Assembly: GCF_041504345.1 (NCBI RefSeq)
Contig: NZ_CP167894.1
Coordinates: 2,170,001 to 2,234,000 of the forward strand
DNA: 64,000 nt
Reading direction: 5' to 3'
DNA from: Vibrio sp. BS-M-Sm-2
Lineage (GTDB): Bacteria > Pseudomonadota > Gammaproteobacteria > Enterobacterales > Vibrionaceae
Below are positions 8,987 to 18,024 of the stretch, piece by piece. The translations under genes and the position numbers were made by a program. The first letter of the stretch is position 1. Each line of letters opens with the position of its first letter. The notes below the pieces were generated by a model. The model was not told the origin of the DNA, did not search any database, and was given only the letters and a program-made list of their open reading frames with translations.

Positions 8987-9949
8987 ATGATTAAGAAGAT
9001 CGGTGTTTTGACCAGTGGTGGTGACGCTCCAGGCATGAACGCAGCAGTTCGCGGCGTAGTTCGTACTGCACTATCAGTTGGCATTGAAGTTTACGGCATT
9101 TACGATGGCTACCAAGGCCTTGTTGAAGATCGTATCGAAAAGCTTGACCGTTCAAGCGTATCTGACGTAATCAACCGTGGTGGTACTTTCTTAGGTTCTG
9201 CACGTTTCCCTGAGTTCAAAGACGTTGCTGTTCGTGAGAAAGGCATCGAGAACCTTAAGAAGCACGGTATCGAAGCACTAGTTGTTATCGGTGGTGACGG
9301 CTCTTACATGGGTGCTAAGAAACTGACTGAAATGGGTTACCCATGTATCGGTCTTCCAGGCACAATCGATAACGATATCGCGGGTACTGACTACACAATC
9401 GGCTACCTAACAGCGCTTAACACTGTTATCGATTCAATTGACCGTCTACGTGACACGTCTTCTTCTCACCAACGTATTTCTATTGTTGAAATCATGGGCC
9501 GTCACTGTGGTGACCTTACGCTTATGTCAGCAATCGCGGGTGGTTGTGAGTACATCATTACTCCAGAGACTGGTCTAGATAAAGAACAGCTTATCAGCAA
9601 CATCCAAGATGGTATTGCTAAAGGTAAGAAGCACGCAATCATCGCTCTAACTGAGCTAATGATGGATGCGAACGAACTGGCTAAAGAGATCGAATCTTCA
9701 ACTGGTCGTGAAACTCGTGCAACGGTTCTTGGTCACATCCAACGTGGTGGTCGTCCTACTGCATTTGACCGTGTACTGGCTTCTCGCATGGGTAACTACG
9801 CTGTTCACCTTCTTCAAGAAGGCCACGGTGGTCGTTGTGTTGGTATCGAGAAAGAAGAACTTGTTCACCACGATATCATCGATTGTATCGAGAACATGCA
9901 GAACCCAGACCGTTCTGAGCTATTCCGCGTTGCAGAAGAGTTGTTCTAA
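8987..9949 (+). CDS. pfkA: ATP-dependent 6-phosphofructokinase
   Basis: Key glycolytic enzyme that phosphorylates fructose-6-phosphate to the 1,6-bisphosphate; cytosolic tetramer. The ATG at 8987 follows a GAGGGTG ribosome site and gives 320 residues, identical in length to E. coli PfkA. A GTG two codons upstream is less likely. Motifs: [11 protein letters not shown] (10-20), the ATP-site loop GGDGSYMG (102-109) and catalytic TIDND (126-130). HIQRGG and the C-terminal FRVAEELF are conserved. Codon use is strongly biased, as expected for a highly expressed gene. It has its own terminator and converges on tpiA. Confidence 0.97.
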   Translation: MIKKIGVLTSGGDAPGMNAAVRGVVRTALSVGIEVYGIYDGYQGLVEDRIEKLDRSSVSDVINRGGTFLGSARFPEFKDVAVREKGIENLKKHGIEALVVIGGDGSYMGAKKLTEMGYPCIGLPGTIDNDIAGTDYTIGYLTALNTVIDSIDRLRDTSSSHQRISIVEIMGRHCGDLTLMSAIAGGCEYIITPETGLDKEQLISNIQDGIAKGKKHAIIALTELMMDANELAKEIESSTGRETRATVLGHIQRGGRPTAFDRVLASRMGNYAVHLLQEGHGGRCVGIEKEELVHHDIIDCIENMQNPDRSELFRVAEELF

Positions 9950-9980
9950 GCCACGCTTAGCGTTCGCTTGAAAATATTTA

Positions 9981-10009
9981 AAAACCGCTGATTTATCAGC
10001 GGTTTTTTT
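9981..10009 (+). terminator. Rho-independent terminator of pfkA
   Basis: AAAACCGCTGA (9981-9991) pairs with TCAGCGGTTTT (9996-10006) across a 4-base loop, then more T residues. Confidence 0.9.
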
Positions 10010-10045
10010 GTACCTGTCGTTTGAGGTTTCAAAAACTACAGGCAA

Positions 10046-10073
10046 TAAAAAAGGCCAACCTAAGTTGACCTTT
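10046..10073 (-). terminator. Terminator of tpiA
   Basis: AAAGGCCAACC and GGTTGACCTTT-like arms (10050-10073) form a hairpin followed on the minus strand by TTTTTT. The core resembles the hairpin after the nuclease gene at 63521-63550. Confidence 0.75.
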
Positions 10074-10100
10074 CATCTAATCTAAACGGTGACGTTTAAA

Positions 10101-10871
10101 TTAAGCTTTTGCTTCAGCTGCTGCTTTAGCGATAGCTGCGAAGCTTTTCGCGTCTAGAGCTGCACCGCCAACTAGAGCACCGTCGATGTCTGGTTGTGCG
10201 AAGTAAGCTGCTGCGTTTTCTGGCTTAACAGAACCGCCGTATTGGATAACAACTTTCTTAGCAACTTCTTCAGATTTCTCTGCGATGTGTGCACGGATTT
10301 GAGCGTGGATGCGTTGTGCATCTTCAGCTGTAGCTGCTTTACCAGTACCGATAGCCCAGATTGGTTCGTAAGCGATGATAGCGCCTTCAAGAGCTTCAAC
10401 ACCTTGAGTGTTGATAACTGCGTCAAGTTGACGTGCACATACTGCAACAGTTTCGCCTGCTTCGTTTTGTGCTTCAGATTCACCGATACAAAGAACTGGA
10501 GTTAGGCCGTTCTCTTTTAGGAATGCGAATTTCTTAGCTACGAACTCATCTGATTCATTGTGGTATTCACGACGCTCAGAGTGACCGATGATGATGTGAG
10601 ATGCGCCGAACTCTTTAAGCATTGCTGGAGACATGTCGCCAGTGAATGCACCGCTGTTGTTTAGGTCAGAGTTTTGAGCACCTAGGATGATCGCGCTGCC
10701 CGCTTCAGTAAGCGTACGCTCTGCTAGATCAACGAAAAGTGCTGGTGGAGCAACTGCTACGTCTACGCCTGTTACGCCTTCAAGTTCAGCGTTAAGACCG
10801 TTTAGTAGTTCAACAACCATTTCTTTGCTGCCGTTTAGTTTCCAGTTACCCATAACTACAGGATGACGCAT
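10101..10871 (-). CDS. tpiA: Triosephosphate isomerase
   Basis: Interconverts dihydroxyacetone phosphate and glyceraldehyde-3-phosphate. It has 256 residues forming a TIM barrel. Catalytic residues are visible: Asn9 and Lys11 (GNWKLNG), His97 in IIGHSERR, Glu169 in [11 protein letters not shown], and the phosphate loop GGSVKPENA. Codon use is highly biased. It is convergent with pfkA, grouping two glycolytic genes. A palindrome upstream at 10958-10975 may be an operator. Confidence 0.97.
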   Translation of the reverse strand: MRHPVVMGNWKLNGSKEMVVELLNGLNAELEGVTGVDVAVAPPALFVDLAERTLTEAGSAIILGAQNSDLNNSGAFTGDMSPAMLKEFGASHIIIGHSERREYHNESDEFVAKKFAFLKENGLTPVLCIGESEAQNEAGETVAVCARQLDAVINTQGVEALEGAIIAYEPIWAIGTGKAATAEDAQRIHAQIRAHIAEKSEEVAKKVVIQYGGSVKPENAAAYFAQPDIDGALVGGAALDAKSFAAIAKAAAEAKA

Positions 10872-10957
10872 AGGAATATCTCCAAAGTATTTAAATAAAT
10901 CGAATGTAAAAAAGTAAACTTTATTACGAAATAATATAACAGAATAATATCAACAGA

Positions 10958-10975
10958 TCATGACTGTGGTCATGA
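10958..10975. promoter_or_regulatory. Palindrome upstream of tpiA
   Basis: TCATGAC-TGTG-GTCATGA is a perfect 7-bp inverted repeat with a 4-base centre, about 87 bases upstream of the tpiA start and 146 bases before the divergent isomerase gene. The protein that would bind is unknown. Confidence 0.45.
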
Positions 10976-11120
10976 CTTTCTTGGATCTTACTCAATGGTC
11001 AGAGTAGATTTTGAGCATATATCAGTGATCCGGCAGACAGAATAATAGCTAACTTCTCGGATTTTTCACCGTTAGTTGTTATTAAGGGACAAACGATTGC
11101 GTTAACAACAGGAAGTAACA

Positions 11121-11468
11121 ATGCCGAATCTAGTTCTTGAGTACTCCAATTCAGTGGATGAGCGAGTAAATATCCAAGGCTTACTGGAAGATCTCCATCA
11201 AGTCGCTCTCACATGTGGCTTGTTTGATGTGCCGTCAGTGAAGTCTCGTTCACTGCGTTGCCATAATTGGTTGGTCGGTGATGAGGAAGATAGTGTAGAC
11301 TTTATTCATATCAGCTTTGAGTTACTTTCGGGACGAACGGAAGAGCAAAAGCGAGAATTGTCACGATCGTTAATGCAGATCCTGCAAGAACAAGCGAGTC
11401 ATGTAAGAAGCTTAACGGTGAATATTCGTGATATGGATAAAAGTTGCTTTCAAAAAGTAATAAACTAA
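11121..11468 (+). CDS. 5-carboxymethyl-2-hydroxymuconate isomerase (CHMI) family protein
   Basis: Small tautomerase-superfamily protein of 115 residues. In E. coli the relative HpaF isomerises 5-carboxymethyl-2-hydroxymuconate in homoprotocatechuate breakdown. Pro2 follows the initiator Met, giving the N-terminal catalytic proline expected once Met is removed. The order of conserved segments (PNLVLEYS, RSLRCHNWLVG, FIHISFELLSGR) matches the family. No other hpa genes are nearby, so the pathway role is unclear and the natural substrate may differ. It has a good ribosome site (AGGAAG) and is followed after 45 bases by a DUF805 gene on the same strand, possibly one transcript. Confidence 0.8.
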   Translation: MPNLVLEYSNSVDERVNIQGLLEDLHQVALTCGLFDVPSVKSRSLRCHNWLVGDEEDSVDFIHISFELLSGRTEEQKRELSRSLMQILQEQASHVRSLTVNIRDMDKSCFQKVIN

Positions 11469-11513
11469 CCATTGCTGCTGACTTTTAGCGGCGTATAAAT
11501 TTGAGTATTTAAG

Positions 11514-11942
11514 ATGTCGATGAAAGAATTACTGCTCTCTTTCAAGGGGAGAATTGGTCGTAAGACTTACTGGATTTGGAATATTTTCTACTATATAGCG
11601 ATTACTGGTTTTGCTTCTGGTATCTCTGTATTATTCCCTGCTTACTCTTATATCCTGCTACCAATCTTCCTATTGCTGCTAGTGATCCCAGATCTAGCGG
11701 TTACCGCTAAGCGCTGGCACGATCGCAATAAGTCGAATTACTGGTTATTGTTAAATGTGCCTCTAGTTCTGGGTCGCTTAGCTTCACCAATGGCTGCGAC
11801 TACCACAGAGTCGGTATCGCCAGTTCATATGGCGGCAACCGTTGCGGCATTAGTGTGTGGTTTATGGATTCTTATTGAGTGTGGCTTGTTGAAAGGTACA
11901 GAAGGCCGCAACGACTACGGCGAAGACCCGTGTAAGTATTAA
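11514..11942 (+). CDS. DUF805 family inner-membrane protein
   Basis: Protein of 142 residues in the DUF805 (YhaH-like) family, function unknown. It starts MSMKELLLSFKGRIGRKTYW, where the basic FKGRIGRKTYW segment is the family hallmark, followed by about four hydrophobic helices with the loop DLAVTAKRWHDRNKSN. The C-terminus GRNDYGEDP is also typical. A strong terminator follows. No ribosome site of consensus strength is seen before the ATG. The preceding CHMI-like gene may share its transcript, but a functional link is not suggested by known biology. Confidence 0.82.
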   Translation: MSMKELLLSFKGRIGRKTYWIWNIFYYIAITGFASGISVLFPAYSYILLPIFLLLLVIPDLAVTAKRWHDRNKSNYWLLLNVPLVLGRLASPMAATTTESVSPVHMAATVAALVCGLWILIECGLLKGTEGRNDYGEDPCKY

Positions 11943-11957
11943 CAAGGAATAGATAAG

Positions 11958-11984
11958 AAGGGAGCATCGCGCTCCCTTTTTTCT
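11958..11984 (+). terminator. Terminator after the DUF805 gene
   Basis: AAGGGAGC (11958-11965) pairs with GCTCCCTT (11971-11978), followed by a T-rich run. It may also work for the convergent DUF3135 gene. Confidence 0.85.
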
Positions 11985-12003
11985 TTTTTATACTATTCTA
12001 CTT

Positions 12004-12354
12004 TCAGTACATTTTTGGCTCTGTATTCGGCCTGAAGGGCACAACATTCTCAGGTAGAGGTTCTTCGAATCTGCAACGTCCTTCGAGTGCATCTCGGAAT
12101 TTACATACCTGACAACGAAGTTCTTGCATGAGCACAACATTGGCATGGTGTGGGTTTTTACAACGGCTAACCACTAAGTCGATGTGACTTTGCTGAGCGC
12201 GTAGCCTGTCTTGCATGGCTTCAGAAGCCGAACAAATCATCTGCTCGCACATCTCGTGTTTGAATTGGTTGAATGCTTTAGGATCGCTTTTCGCGAGTTG
12301 GACAAGTTCATCAAAGGGTGGCAGTTTTTGAGCGGGTTGTGGATGCGCCATCAT
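12004..12354 (-). CDS. DUF3135 domain-containing protein
   Basis: Protein of 116 residues of unknown function, of a kind widespread in Vibrio and relatives. It is mostly helical and soluble with no signal peptide. LPPFDELVQLAKSDPKAFNQ (11-30) is the most recognisable segment, and RCQVCKFRDALEG holds a Cys-x2-Cys pair in the C-terminal third; two further Cys lie at CEQMIC. Metal binding is possible but not established. It converges on the DUF805 gene. Name based on recalled family resemblance. Confidence 0.7.
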   Translation of the reverse strand: MMAHPQPAQKLPPFDELVQLAKSDPKAFNQFKHEMCEQMICSASEAMQDRLRAQQSHIDLVVSRCKNPHHANVVLMQELRCQVCKFRDALEGRCRFEEPLPENVVPFRPNTEPKMY

Positions 12355-12473
12355 TCCTTCCTTAGCATTAAGCGTGTTTCATATGCTATAAGCTTAAGAA
12401 AGAAATTTGTACAAATTTTAATCTATTTATATTTTCTCAATATTGAGACGTCATTAACCGCTTACCGTGATGA

Positions 12474-13094
12474 TCAAAGTGTGGGTGTTAAGGTATAAGT
12501 ACAGCGTCGCTCGCCAGCAATGATGTGCTCTGTACGGCTCACATGACACTCATCTTTGAGTAACTCAGTAAACACATTGAGCTCAGATTGGCACAGGCTA
12601 GGACAACGAGTCGCAGCCTTGCAGATAGGGCAGTGGTTCTCGATCAAGATGTAGTGATCGTCATGCTCTTGAAGTTCTGCCATGTAGCCTTCGTTTTCAC
12701 GAAGTTGGGTGAGTTTTTTAAGTTTGCTGATGAGTGAGTCGCAATCAGACAGCGCAGTTTGATACTGCTTGAGTGTGTGTTGTTCACGTTCGGCAGCAAC
12801 CTTAGCCAATCCTTCTTTACCAAATAGGTTTTCTACAGCATCAATCACTTGAATGGTGAGTTCACCATGTCGGTCGGAAAATTGACTATGACCTTGTTGC
12901 GTCAGGGACCAGTGGCGAGTCGGGCGACCCACTTTTACTTTCACATCATGAAACGCAAGAATACCGTCATCTTCCAGGCTTTGCAGATGTTGTCTTGCCC
13001 CCATTGTCGTCATGCCAAATTCTTCTGACAGTTGTTTCGCGGTTACCGCACCTTGACGTTTGATGGTCTGTAAGATTTTGTCGCTTGTTTTCAT
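12474..13094 (-). CDS. SufR-like winged-helix regulator with cysteine cluster
   Basis: Predicted transcriptional regulator of 206 residues. An N-terminal winged helix (about 4-65) contains TAKQLSEEFGMTTMGARQHL and the wing GRPTRHWSL, as in the COG2345 regulators that include cyanobacterial SufR. A helical middle follows. The C-terminal domain has Cys155, Cys158, Cys164, Cys168, Cys183 and Cys198, a spacing that suggests an iron-sulfur cluster or metal. No suf or isc genes are adjacent, so its targets are unknown. A perfect 7-bp inverted repeat just upstream suggests autoregulation. Iron-sulfur sensing is an inference from cysteine pattern and family. Confidence 0.75.
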   Translation of the reverse strand: MKTSDKILQTIKRQGAVTAKQLSEEFGMTTMGARQHLQSLEDDGILAFHDVKVKVGRPTRHWSLTQQGHSQFSDRHGELTIQVIDAVENLFGKEGLAKVAAEREQHTLKQYQTALSDCDSLISKLKKLTQLRENEGYMAELQEHDDHYILIENHCPICKAATRCPSLCQSELNVFTELLKDECHVSRTEHIIAGERRCTYTLTPTL

Positions 13095-13112
13095 ACTATC
13101 CCTACCTTATGA

Positions 13113-13135
13113 ACCTTACTATTATGAGGTAAGGT
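13113..13135. promoter_or_regulatory. Candidate operator of the SufR-like regulator
   Basis: ACCTTAC (13113-13119) and GTAAGGT (13129-13135) are perfect inverted repeats with a 9-base spacer, 18 bases upstream of the gene's ATG. The position fits an autoregulatory site. Confidence 0.5.
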
Positions 13136-13239
13136 GTTTATAAAGCAAACTATTTACTATATTGATGGGGATTTACTCTATAGCTAGCGTTTTACTCTAT
13201 TGGCAGCCATGGTCAGATTCTGGTGCGCTAATAAAACAA

Positions 13240-13264
13240 AAGGCTGATACTTGGTATCAGCCTT
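13240..13264 (-). terminator. Terminator of glpX
   Basis: AAGGCTGATAC and GTATCAGCCTT form an 11-bp stem with a 3-base loop, followed by TTTTGTTTTA on the minus strand. Confidence 0.85.
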
Positions 13265-13292
13265 CGCGTGTTCTGTTGAACCTAGTTTAGGT

Positions 13293-14300
13293 TTACAGGA
13301 TGTGACCAATCACTTCTGGGTCTTTACGCTCTAGGTAGTGAATAGACTTGATACGACGAATAGTACGGCAGCGGCCACGGATAAGCAGGGTTTCTGTTGT
13401 CGCGATATTGCCTTGACGAGAAATGCCTTCTAGCAAGTCACCTTTAGTGATGCCTGTTGCTGAGAACACAACGTTGTCGCTGCGAGCCATGTCTTCCATC
13501 TTCAACACGATACCCGCCGTTACGCCCATTTCAGCACAACGCTCAAGCTCAAGTTCACCGTGCTTGCGGTTTTCTTCTGTGTCGCCTTTAACTTCATGAC
13601 GAGGTAGAAGACGTCCGTGCATGTCGCCGTCGAGTGCGCGAATTACCGCAGCAGAAACCACACCTTCAGGTGCGCCGCCGATGCAGTACATGACGTCTAC
13701 TTCGCTGTCTGGCATACAGGTTAGGATAGACGCTGCAACATCACCATCTGGTACTGCGAATACACGAACGCCCATGGCTTGCATATCGGCAATTACTTGA
13801 TCGTGACGAGGCTTCGCAAGTGTGGTTACTACTAAAGTATCGAGTGTTTTACCTAGTGCTTTAGCGATGTTTTCTAGGTTTTCTGTGAGTGGCAGTTCTA
13901 GGTCAATCACGCCTTTAGCGCCCGGGCCAACAACTAGCTTTTCCATGTACATATCAGGCGCTTTAAGGAAGCTGCCTTTTTCGCCTGCCGCCAATACAGC
14001 CAATGCATTTGATTGGCCCATTGCTGTCATGCGTGTCCCTTCAATTGGGTCAACTGCGATGTCGACAGCGTCGCCGCCTACACCTACGTTTTCGCCGATG
14101 TACAGCATAGGTGCATCATCGATTTCACCTTCGCCGATAACAATCTCGCCGCTAATTTCGGTTTTGTTTAATAGGCTACGCATTACTTCTACAGCAGCGC
14201 CATCTGCAGCGTTTTTATCGCCACGGCCAAGCCACTTGTAACCAGCTAGTGCTGCACCTTCTGTGACACGAGAGAATGACATTGCTAAATCGCGTTTCAT
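13293..14300 (-). CDS. glpX: Fructose-1,6-bisphosphatase class II
   Basis: Gluconeogenic enzyme that removes the 1-phosphate from fructose-1,6-bisphosphate, using divalent metal. The protein has 335 residues, as for E. coli GlpX. Metal and substrate motifs are visible: GEGEIDDAPMLYIGE in the N-terminal third, VDPIEGTRM, and the central GGAPEGVVSAA. The gene is alone here, not with glpFK, and divergent from zapB, as in E. coli-type genome order near rraA-menA-hslUV. It has its own terminator. No oddities. Confidence 0.95.
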   Translation of the reverse strand: MKRDLAMSFSRVTEGAALAGYKWLGRGDKNAADGAAVEVMRSLLNKTEISGEIVIGEGEIDDAPMLYIGENVGVGGDAVDIAVDPIEGTRMTAMGQSNALAVLAAGEKGSFLKAPDMYMEKLVVGPGAKGVIDLELPLTENLENIAKALGKTLDTLVVTTLAKPRHDQVIADMQAMGVRVFAVPDGDVAASILTCMPDSEVDVMYCIGGAPEGVVSAAVIRALDGDMHGRLLPRHEVKGDTEENRKHGELELERCAEMGVTAGIVLKMEDMARSDNVVFSATGITKGDLLEGISRQGNIATTETLLIRGRCRTIRRIKSIHYLERKDPEVIGHIL

Positions 14301-14624
14301 GCGGACTCCAAAATTTTCAAAGGGGGAATAGAAATTTCGCGGCGAATTTTACCATATCCAAAAGGAAACGTTTGCCTTTTTGTTTTTTGGAGATTGCTCT
14401 CGATCAATTCGCAGTGGAAAACAGTTATTATTCATCAAAATAATCGGTTTGCCGTTGTGGCGGTAATCATTCACGTCAATATTCGGTAAAAAGCGCTGTT
14501 TTTTTCATCGAATGGCGCAAAATATCGAATATATTGAGTGTTTATCCTTGCTCTGCTGAGTAGAATGGGGAAATAAGTGGAGTGAACCTTCACCATCAAA
14601 CGGATAACTTAAAGGTAGGCCAGA
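14301..14624. other. glpX-zapB divergent intergenic region, nothing specific seen
   Basis: This 324-base AT-rich spacer must hold the glpX and zapB promoters. I see no convincing operator, hairpin with T-run, RNA gene or small open reading frame with a ribosome site. A TAGAAT hexamer at 14561-14566 could be the zapB -10 element, but no well-spaced -35 accompanies it. Confidence 0.5.
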
Positions 14625-14867
14625 ATGTCTTTTGAAGTACTAGAGCAGCTAGAAGCAAAAATTCAAACAGCAGTAGATACAATTGCACTTCTTCAAATGG
14701 AAGTGGAAGAGCTTAAAGAAGAGAAACAAGCACTAGCAACAGAAGCTGGTGAGCTTAAAGCAAGCCGTCACGAGTTAGAGCAAAAAACTCAGCAAATGCA
14801 GGAAGAGCATTCAGCATGGCAAGATCGCATCCGTAACCTTCTTGGTAAAATGGATGAAGTAGAGTAA
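14625..14867 (+). CDS. zapB: Cell-division protein ZapB
   Basis: Small cytosolic coiled-coil protein that joins the FtsZ ring through ZapA and helps align Z-ring and chromosome terminus. The 80-residue protein is almost entirely coiled coil with heptad leucines. It begins MSFEVLEQLEAKIQTAVDTI and ends LLGKMDEVE, both characteristic. The position between glpX and rraA is the conserved one. A very strong terminator follows. Confidence 0.95.
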   Translation: MSFEVLEQLEAKIQTAVDTIALLQMEVEELKEEKQALATEAGELKASRHELEQKTQQMQEEHSAWQDRIRNLLGKMDEVE

Positions 14868-14886
14868 TCGACTCTTCAGGTTTAAA

Positions 14887-14919
14887 AAAACGCCCGCTAC
14901 TCAGTAGCGGGCGTTTTTG
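14887..14919 (+). terminator. Terminator of zapB
   Basis: AAAACGCCCGCTAC (14887-14900) pairs exactly with GTAGCGGGCGTTTT (14904-14917) across a 3-base loop, with a T-run. It may act for convergent rraA too, although rraA's stop lies further on. Confidence 0.9.
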
Positions 14920-14960
14920 TTTGTTCTTAATCTTTGTTTTATTATTCAAAGCTGAGTGAA

Positions 14961-15479
14961 TTACTCGACGTCTTCTTCTTCAACATCCAGATCGAGTTCT
15001 ACGTCCAAAGGTTCTGCTGAAAGAATGATGCCGGTGTTGTCTGCGTAGAGGTAATCTTCGGGTAAGAAGGTCACGCTGCCAAAGTTCACAGGAACGTCTA
15101 ACTCACCGACACCCTCTTGGCTCGCACCTACAGGGATAGAAGCCAAGGCTTGGATGCCGAGGTTCATGTCTTCAAGCTCATCGACTTCACGAACGCAGCC
15201 GTAAACTACAATCCCTTCCCACTCATTGTCTTCGGCAAGTAAGGCAATTTCAGCATCGATCAGCGCTTTGCGTAGTGATCCGCCACCATCGATTAACAGT
15301 ACACGCCCTAGACCATCTTGTTCTAATACGGAGCGAATTAAAGCGTTATCTTCAAAACACTTTAATGTCGTGATCTGTCCTGCGAAGGATGCACGTCCAC
15401 CGAAGTTGCTGAACATTGGCTCCACGACATCAACTTGATCCAAATATATGTCGCACAGTGCTGAAGTGTTGTATTCCAT
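14961..15479 (-). CDS. rraA: Regulator of RNase E activity A
   Basis: Trimeric ring protein that binds RNase E and modulates mRNA decay. It has 172 residues, slightly longer than E. coli RraA because of an acidic C-terminal tail ([12 protein letters not shown]). Conserved segments include [46 protein letters not shown] and [11 protein letters not shown]. It lies next to menA in the conserved rraA-menA-hslUV order, with 73 bases between. Confidence 0.94.
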   Translation of the reverse strand: MEYNTSALCDIYLDQVDVVEPMFSNFGGRASFAGQITTLKCFEDNALIRSVLEQDGLGRVLLIDGGGSLRKALIDAEIALLAEDNEWEGIVVYGCVREVDELEDMNLGIQALASIPVGASQEGVGELDVPVNFGSVTFLPEDYLYADNTGIILSAEPLDVELDLDVEEEDVE

Positions 15480-15552
15480 TCGTATACCTTTTGAACAATG
15501 AGCTTACTTTGAGTATATCGGTGCTTGATCCCTTTGCAATGATTAGTCTCAA

Positions 15553-16470
15553 TTAACTCAATAGAGTTTGAGCTACGACAACCCCTGCAAACAATAGGTT
15601 AGTGACCAATGAACATTTCACAATCACAGGCATCATTGGTGCGATCTGTGCTGGTTTTTCGGTTTCCCAAACAGCCTTACCATGCTTATAAACGATAATA
15701 ATGCTCAGTAAAAACGGCAGACTGATCCAGGCCGGTTTTTCTTGAATAAGTAGGTAGATAGCGAAAGACGCAAGGGCGAGGCCAAGCAGTGCAAAATGAT
15801 AGTGCTTGGCTTTGCGCTGTCCTAGGCGAACCGCCATGGTGCGCTTACCGCATTCGCTGTCGTTTTCGATATCACGCATGTTGTTGATATTGAGTACCGC
15901 CACCGCCATCAGTCCGCAGCCTAAAGCAGGCAAAAACAGGCTGGGTTCAACATGGCCAGTGTGTAAGAAGTAAGTCCCTGAAACACCTAACAAACCGAAG
16001 AAGATAAACACCGATAAGTCACCAAGGCCAATATAGCCATAAGGTTTGTTACCGACGGTGTAAGCGATGGCTGCAACAATGGCCAATATGCCTAACGCAA
16101 TGAAAGATAAGATACTTTCGAGCGAGCTCAGCGCATGAAAAATAAGAATCAGCCCGGCAATCACGGTAAACATGACGTTGAGGATGATCGCTTGCTTCAT
16201 GGTTTTCGCTGTTACCGCGCCAGATTGCATGGCACGTGTAGGCCCCAGACGGTTTTCGTTGTCTGTGCCTTTTACGGCGTCGCCATAGTCATTGGCGAGG
16301 TTCGATAGAATCTGTAATAGGGTGGCGGTTAAAAAAGCCAGTAATGCTATTGATAAAGAAAACTGACCACCGGCGAACGCTAAACTACTTCCTGTAAGAA
16401 TAGAGACAAGTGCGAGAGGCAGAGTTTTTGGTCGTGCGGCATCAAGCCAAATCAGTAGAGATTGTTTCAT
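15553..16470 (-). CDS. menA: 1,4-dihydroxy-2-naphthoate octaprenyltransferase
   Basis: Membrane prenyltransferase of the UbiA superfamily that attaches the polyprenyl chain to dihydroxynaphthoate in menaquinone synthesis. It has 305 residues with about eight or nine membrane helices. The first aspartate motif is NLANDYGDAVKGTDNENR (57-74), and the second is NNMRDIENDSECGKRT in the middle of the chain. TGSSLAFAGG near the N-terminus and the spacing of motifs fit MenA rather than UbiA. The hslU terminator just upstream suggests separate transcription from hslVU. Confidence 0.94.
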   Translation of the reverse strand: MKQSLLIWLDAARPKTLPLALVSILTGSSLAFAGGQFSLSIALLAFLTATLLQILSNLANDYGDAVKGTDNENRLGPTRAMQSGAVTAKTMKQAIILNVMFTVIAGLILIFHALSSLESILSFIALGILAIVAAIAYTVGNKPYGYIGLGDLSVFIFFGLLGVSGTYFLHTGHVEPSLFLPALGCGLMAVAVLNINNMRDIENDSECGKRTMAVRLGQRKAKHYHFALLGLALASFAIYLLIQEKPAWISLPFLLSIIIVYKHGKAVWETEKPAQIAPMMPVIVKCSLVTNLLFAGVVVAQTLLS

Positions 16471-16540
16471 CGTAGGTCTAATTCTTTGTAAGTCTTCGTT
16501 TCATACTGTGATTTGAGTATACGCCCATTTTTCGGGTAAT

Positions 16541-16566
16541 AAAAAGCCCACTCGAAAGTGGGCCTT
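16541..16566 (-). terminator. Terminator of hslVU
   Basis: CCCACT-CGAA-AGTGGG (16547-16562) within a longer GC stem is followed on the minus strand by a T-run, downstream of hslU. Confidence 0.8.
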
Positions 16567-16625
16567 GAATTCGCTTATTAGCTGCTATTTCTTTGAGATA
16601 GAGCAATAAGTTGGAGTTTGGTGTG

Positions 16626-17966
16626 CTACAGGATGAAGCGACTTAGGTCTTCGTCTTCTACGAACTCACCAAGTTTTGATGTTACGTAAGCTTCATCAAT
16701 CACTAGCTTGCTGCCAGCTTTGTCTGTTGCTTCGAATGAAATCTCATCCATTAGGCGCTCCATTACAGTGTGTAGACGACGCGCACCGATGTTCTCAGTG
16801 GTTTCGTTTACGCGCCATGCTGCGTCCGCAATCTGGTTGATGCCATCTTCAGTGAACTCAATGCTGACATCTTCTGTTTTCATTAGGGCAATGTATTGCT
16901 CTGTTAGAGATGCTTTTGGTTCAGTCAGGATGCGTTTGAAGTCATGTGCTGAAAGCGCTTCAAGCTCTACGCGGATTGGCAGACGACCTTGTAGTTCAGG
17001 GATCAGATCAGATGGCTTAGCCACTTGGAATGCGCCTGATGTGATAAACAATATGTGGTCAGTTTTAACCATGCCGTGCTTCGTTGATACTGTGCTGCCT
17101 TCAATAAGAGGCAGTAGGTCACGTTGCACACCTTCGCGAGATACGTCTGGGCCTGAGCTGTCGCCACGCTTACAGATTTTGTCGATCTCATCGATGAAGA
17201 CGATACCGTTATTTTCTGCGTTGAAGATCGCATTCTCTTTTAGCTCTTCTTGGTTCACAAGCTTTGAAGCTTCTTCTTCCGTCAGTGCTTTGAATGCGTC
17301 TTTGATTTTCATCTTGCGTTTTTTCTTGGTGTCGCCCGCTAGGTTTTGGAACATACCTTGCAGCTGGTTTGTCATCTCTTCCATACCTGGAGGTGACATG
17401 ATTTCAACGCCCATTTGCGGTGCAGCTACATCAACTTCGATCTCTTTGTCGTCTAGCTTACCTTCACGCAGTTTCTTACGGAAAATCTGACGAGTGTTTG
17501 AAGAGGTGGTGTCTTCAGTTGATTGCTCGTTCTGACCCCACGCATCACGAGCAGGTGGTAGAAGGGCATCAAGAATGCGTTCTTCCGCTTGTTCTTCAGC
17601 GCGGTATTGTACTTTTTCCATCGCTTGTTGGTGTGTCATCTTGATTGCAACGTCCGTTAGATCACGGATGATGGTCTCAACTTCTTTACCAACGTAGCCA
17701 ACTTCGGTGAACTTAGTCGCTTCTACCTTGATGAAAGGCGCGTTTGCTAGTTTCGCTAGACGGCGAGCAATTTCAGTTTTACCCACACCCGTTGGGCCAA
17801 TCATTAGGATGTTCTTTGGTGATACTTCAACACGCAGGCTTTCTTCAAGCTGCATACGACGCCAGCGGTTACGCAGAGCGATGGCAACTGAACGTTTAGC
17901 GTTGTCTTGGCCGATTATGTGGCGATTGAGTTCGTGAACAATTTCGCGAGGAGTCATCTCAGACAT
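16626..17966 (-). CDS. hslU: ATPase subunit HslU of the HslUV protease
   Basis: AAA+ unfoldase that feeds substrates into the HslV peptidase. It has 446 residues. Walker A GPTGVGKT is at 57-64, Walker B is in [11 protein letters not shown], and sensor-2 is in [19 protein letters not shown]. The inserted I-domain lies between, including a methionine-rich segment ([14 protein letters not shown]). The C-terminus [10 protein letters not shown] is the conserved tail that inserts into HslV. It is 58 bases downstream of hslV, one operon. Confidence 0.97.
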   Translation of the reverse strand: MSEMTPREIVHELNRHIIGQDNAKRSVAIALRNRWRRMQLEESLRVEVSPKNILMIGPTGVGKTEIARRLAKLANAPFIKVEATKFTEVGYVGKEVETIIRDLTDVAIKMTHQQAMEKVQYRAEEQAEERILDALLPPARDAWGQNEQSTEDTTSSNTRQIFRKKLREGKLDDKEIEVDVAAPQMGVEIMSPPGMEEMTNQLQGMFQNLAGDTKKKRKMKIKDAFKALTEEEASKLVNQEELKENAIFNAENNGIVFIDEIDKICKRGDSSGPDVSREGVQRDLLPLIEGSTVSTKHGMVKTDHILFITSGAFQVAKPSDLIPELQGRLPIRVELEALSAHDFKRILTEPKASLTEQYIALMKTEDVSIEFTEDGINQIADAAWRVNETTENIGARRLHTVMERLMDEISFEATDKAGSKLVIDEAYVTSKLGEFVEDEDLSRFIL

Positions 17967-18024
17967 GGTTTTTCCTTAATTCTTTAATCACTGTTGAATA
18001 CAACGTTATTGATGGAAGCGGTCG

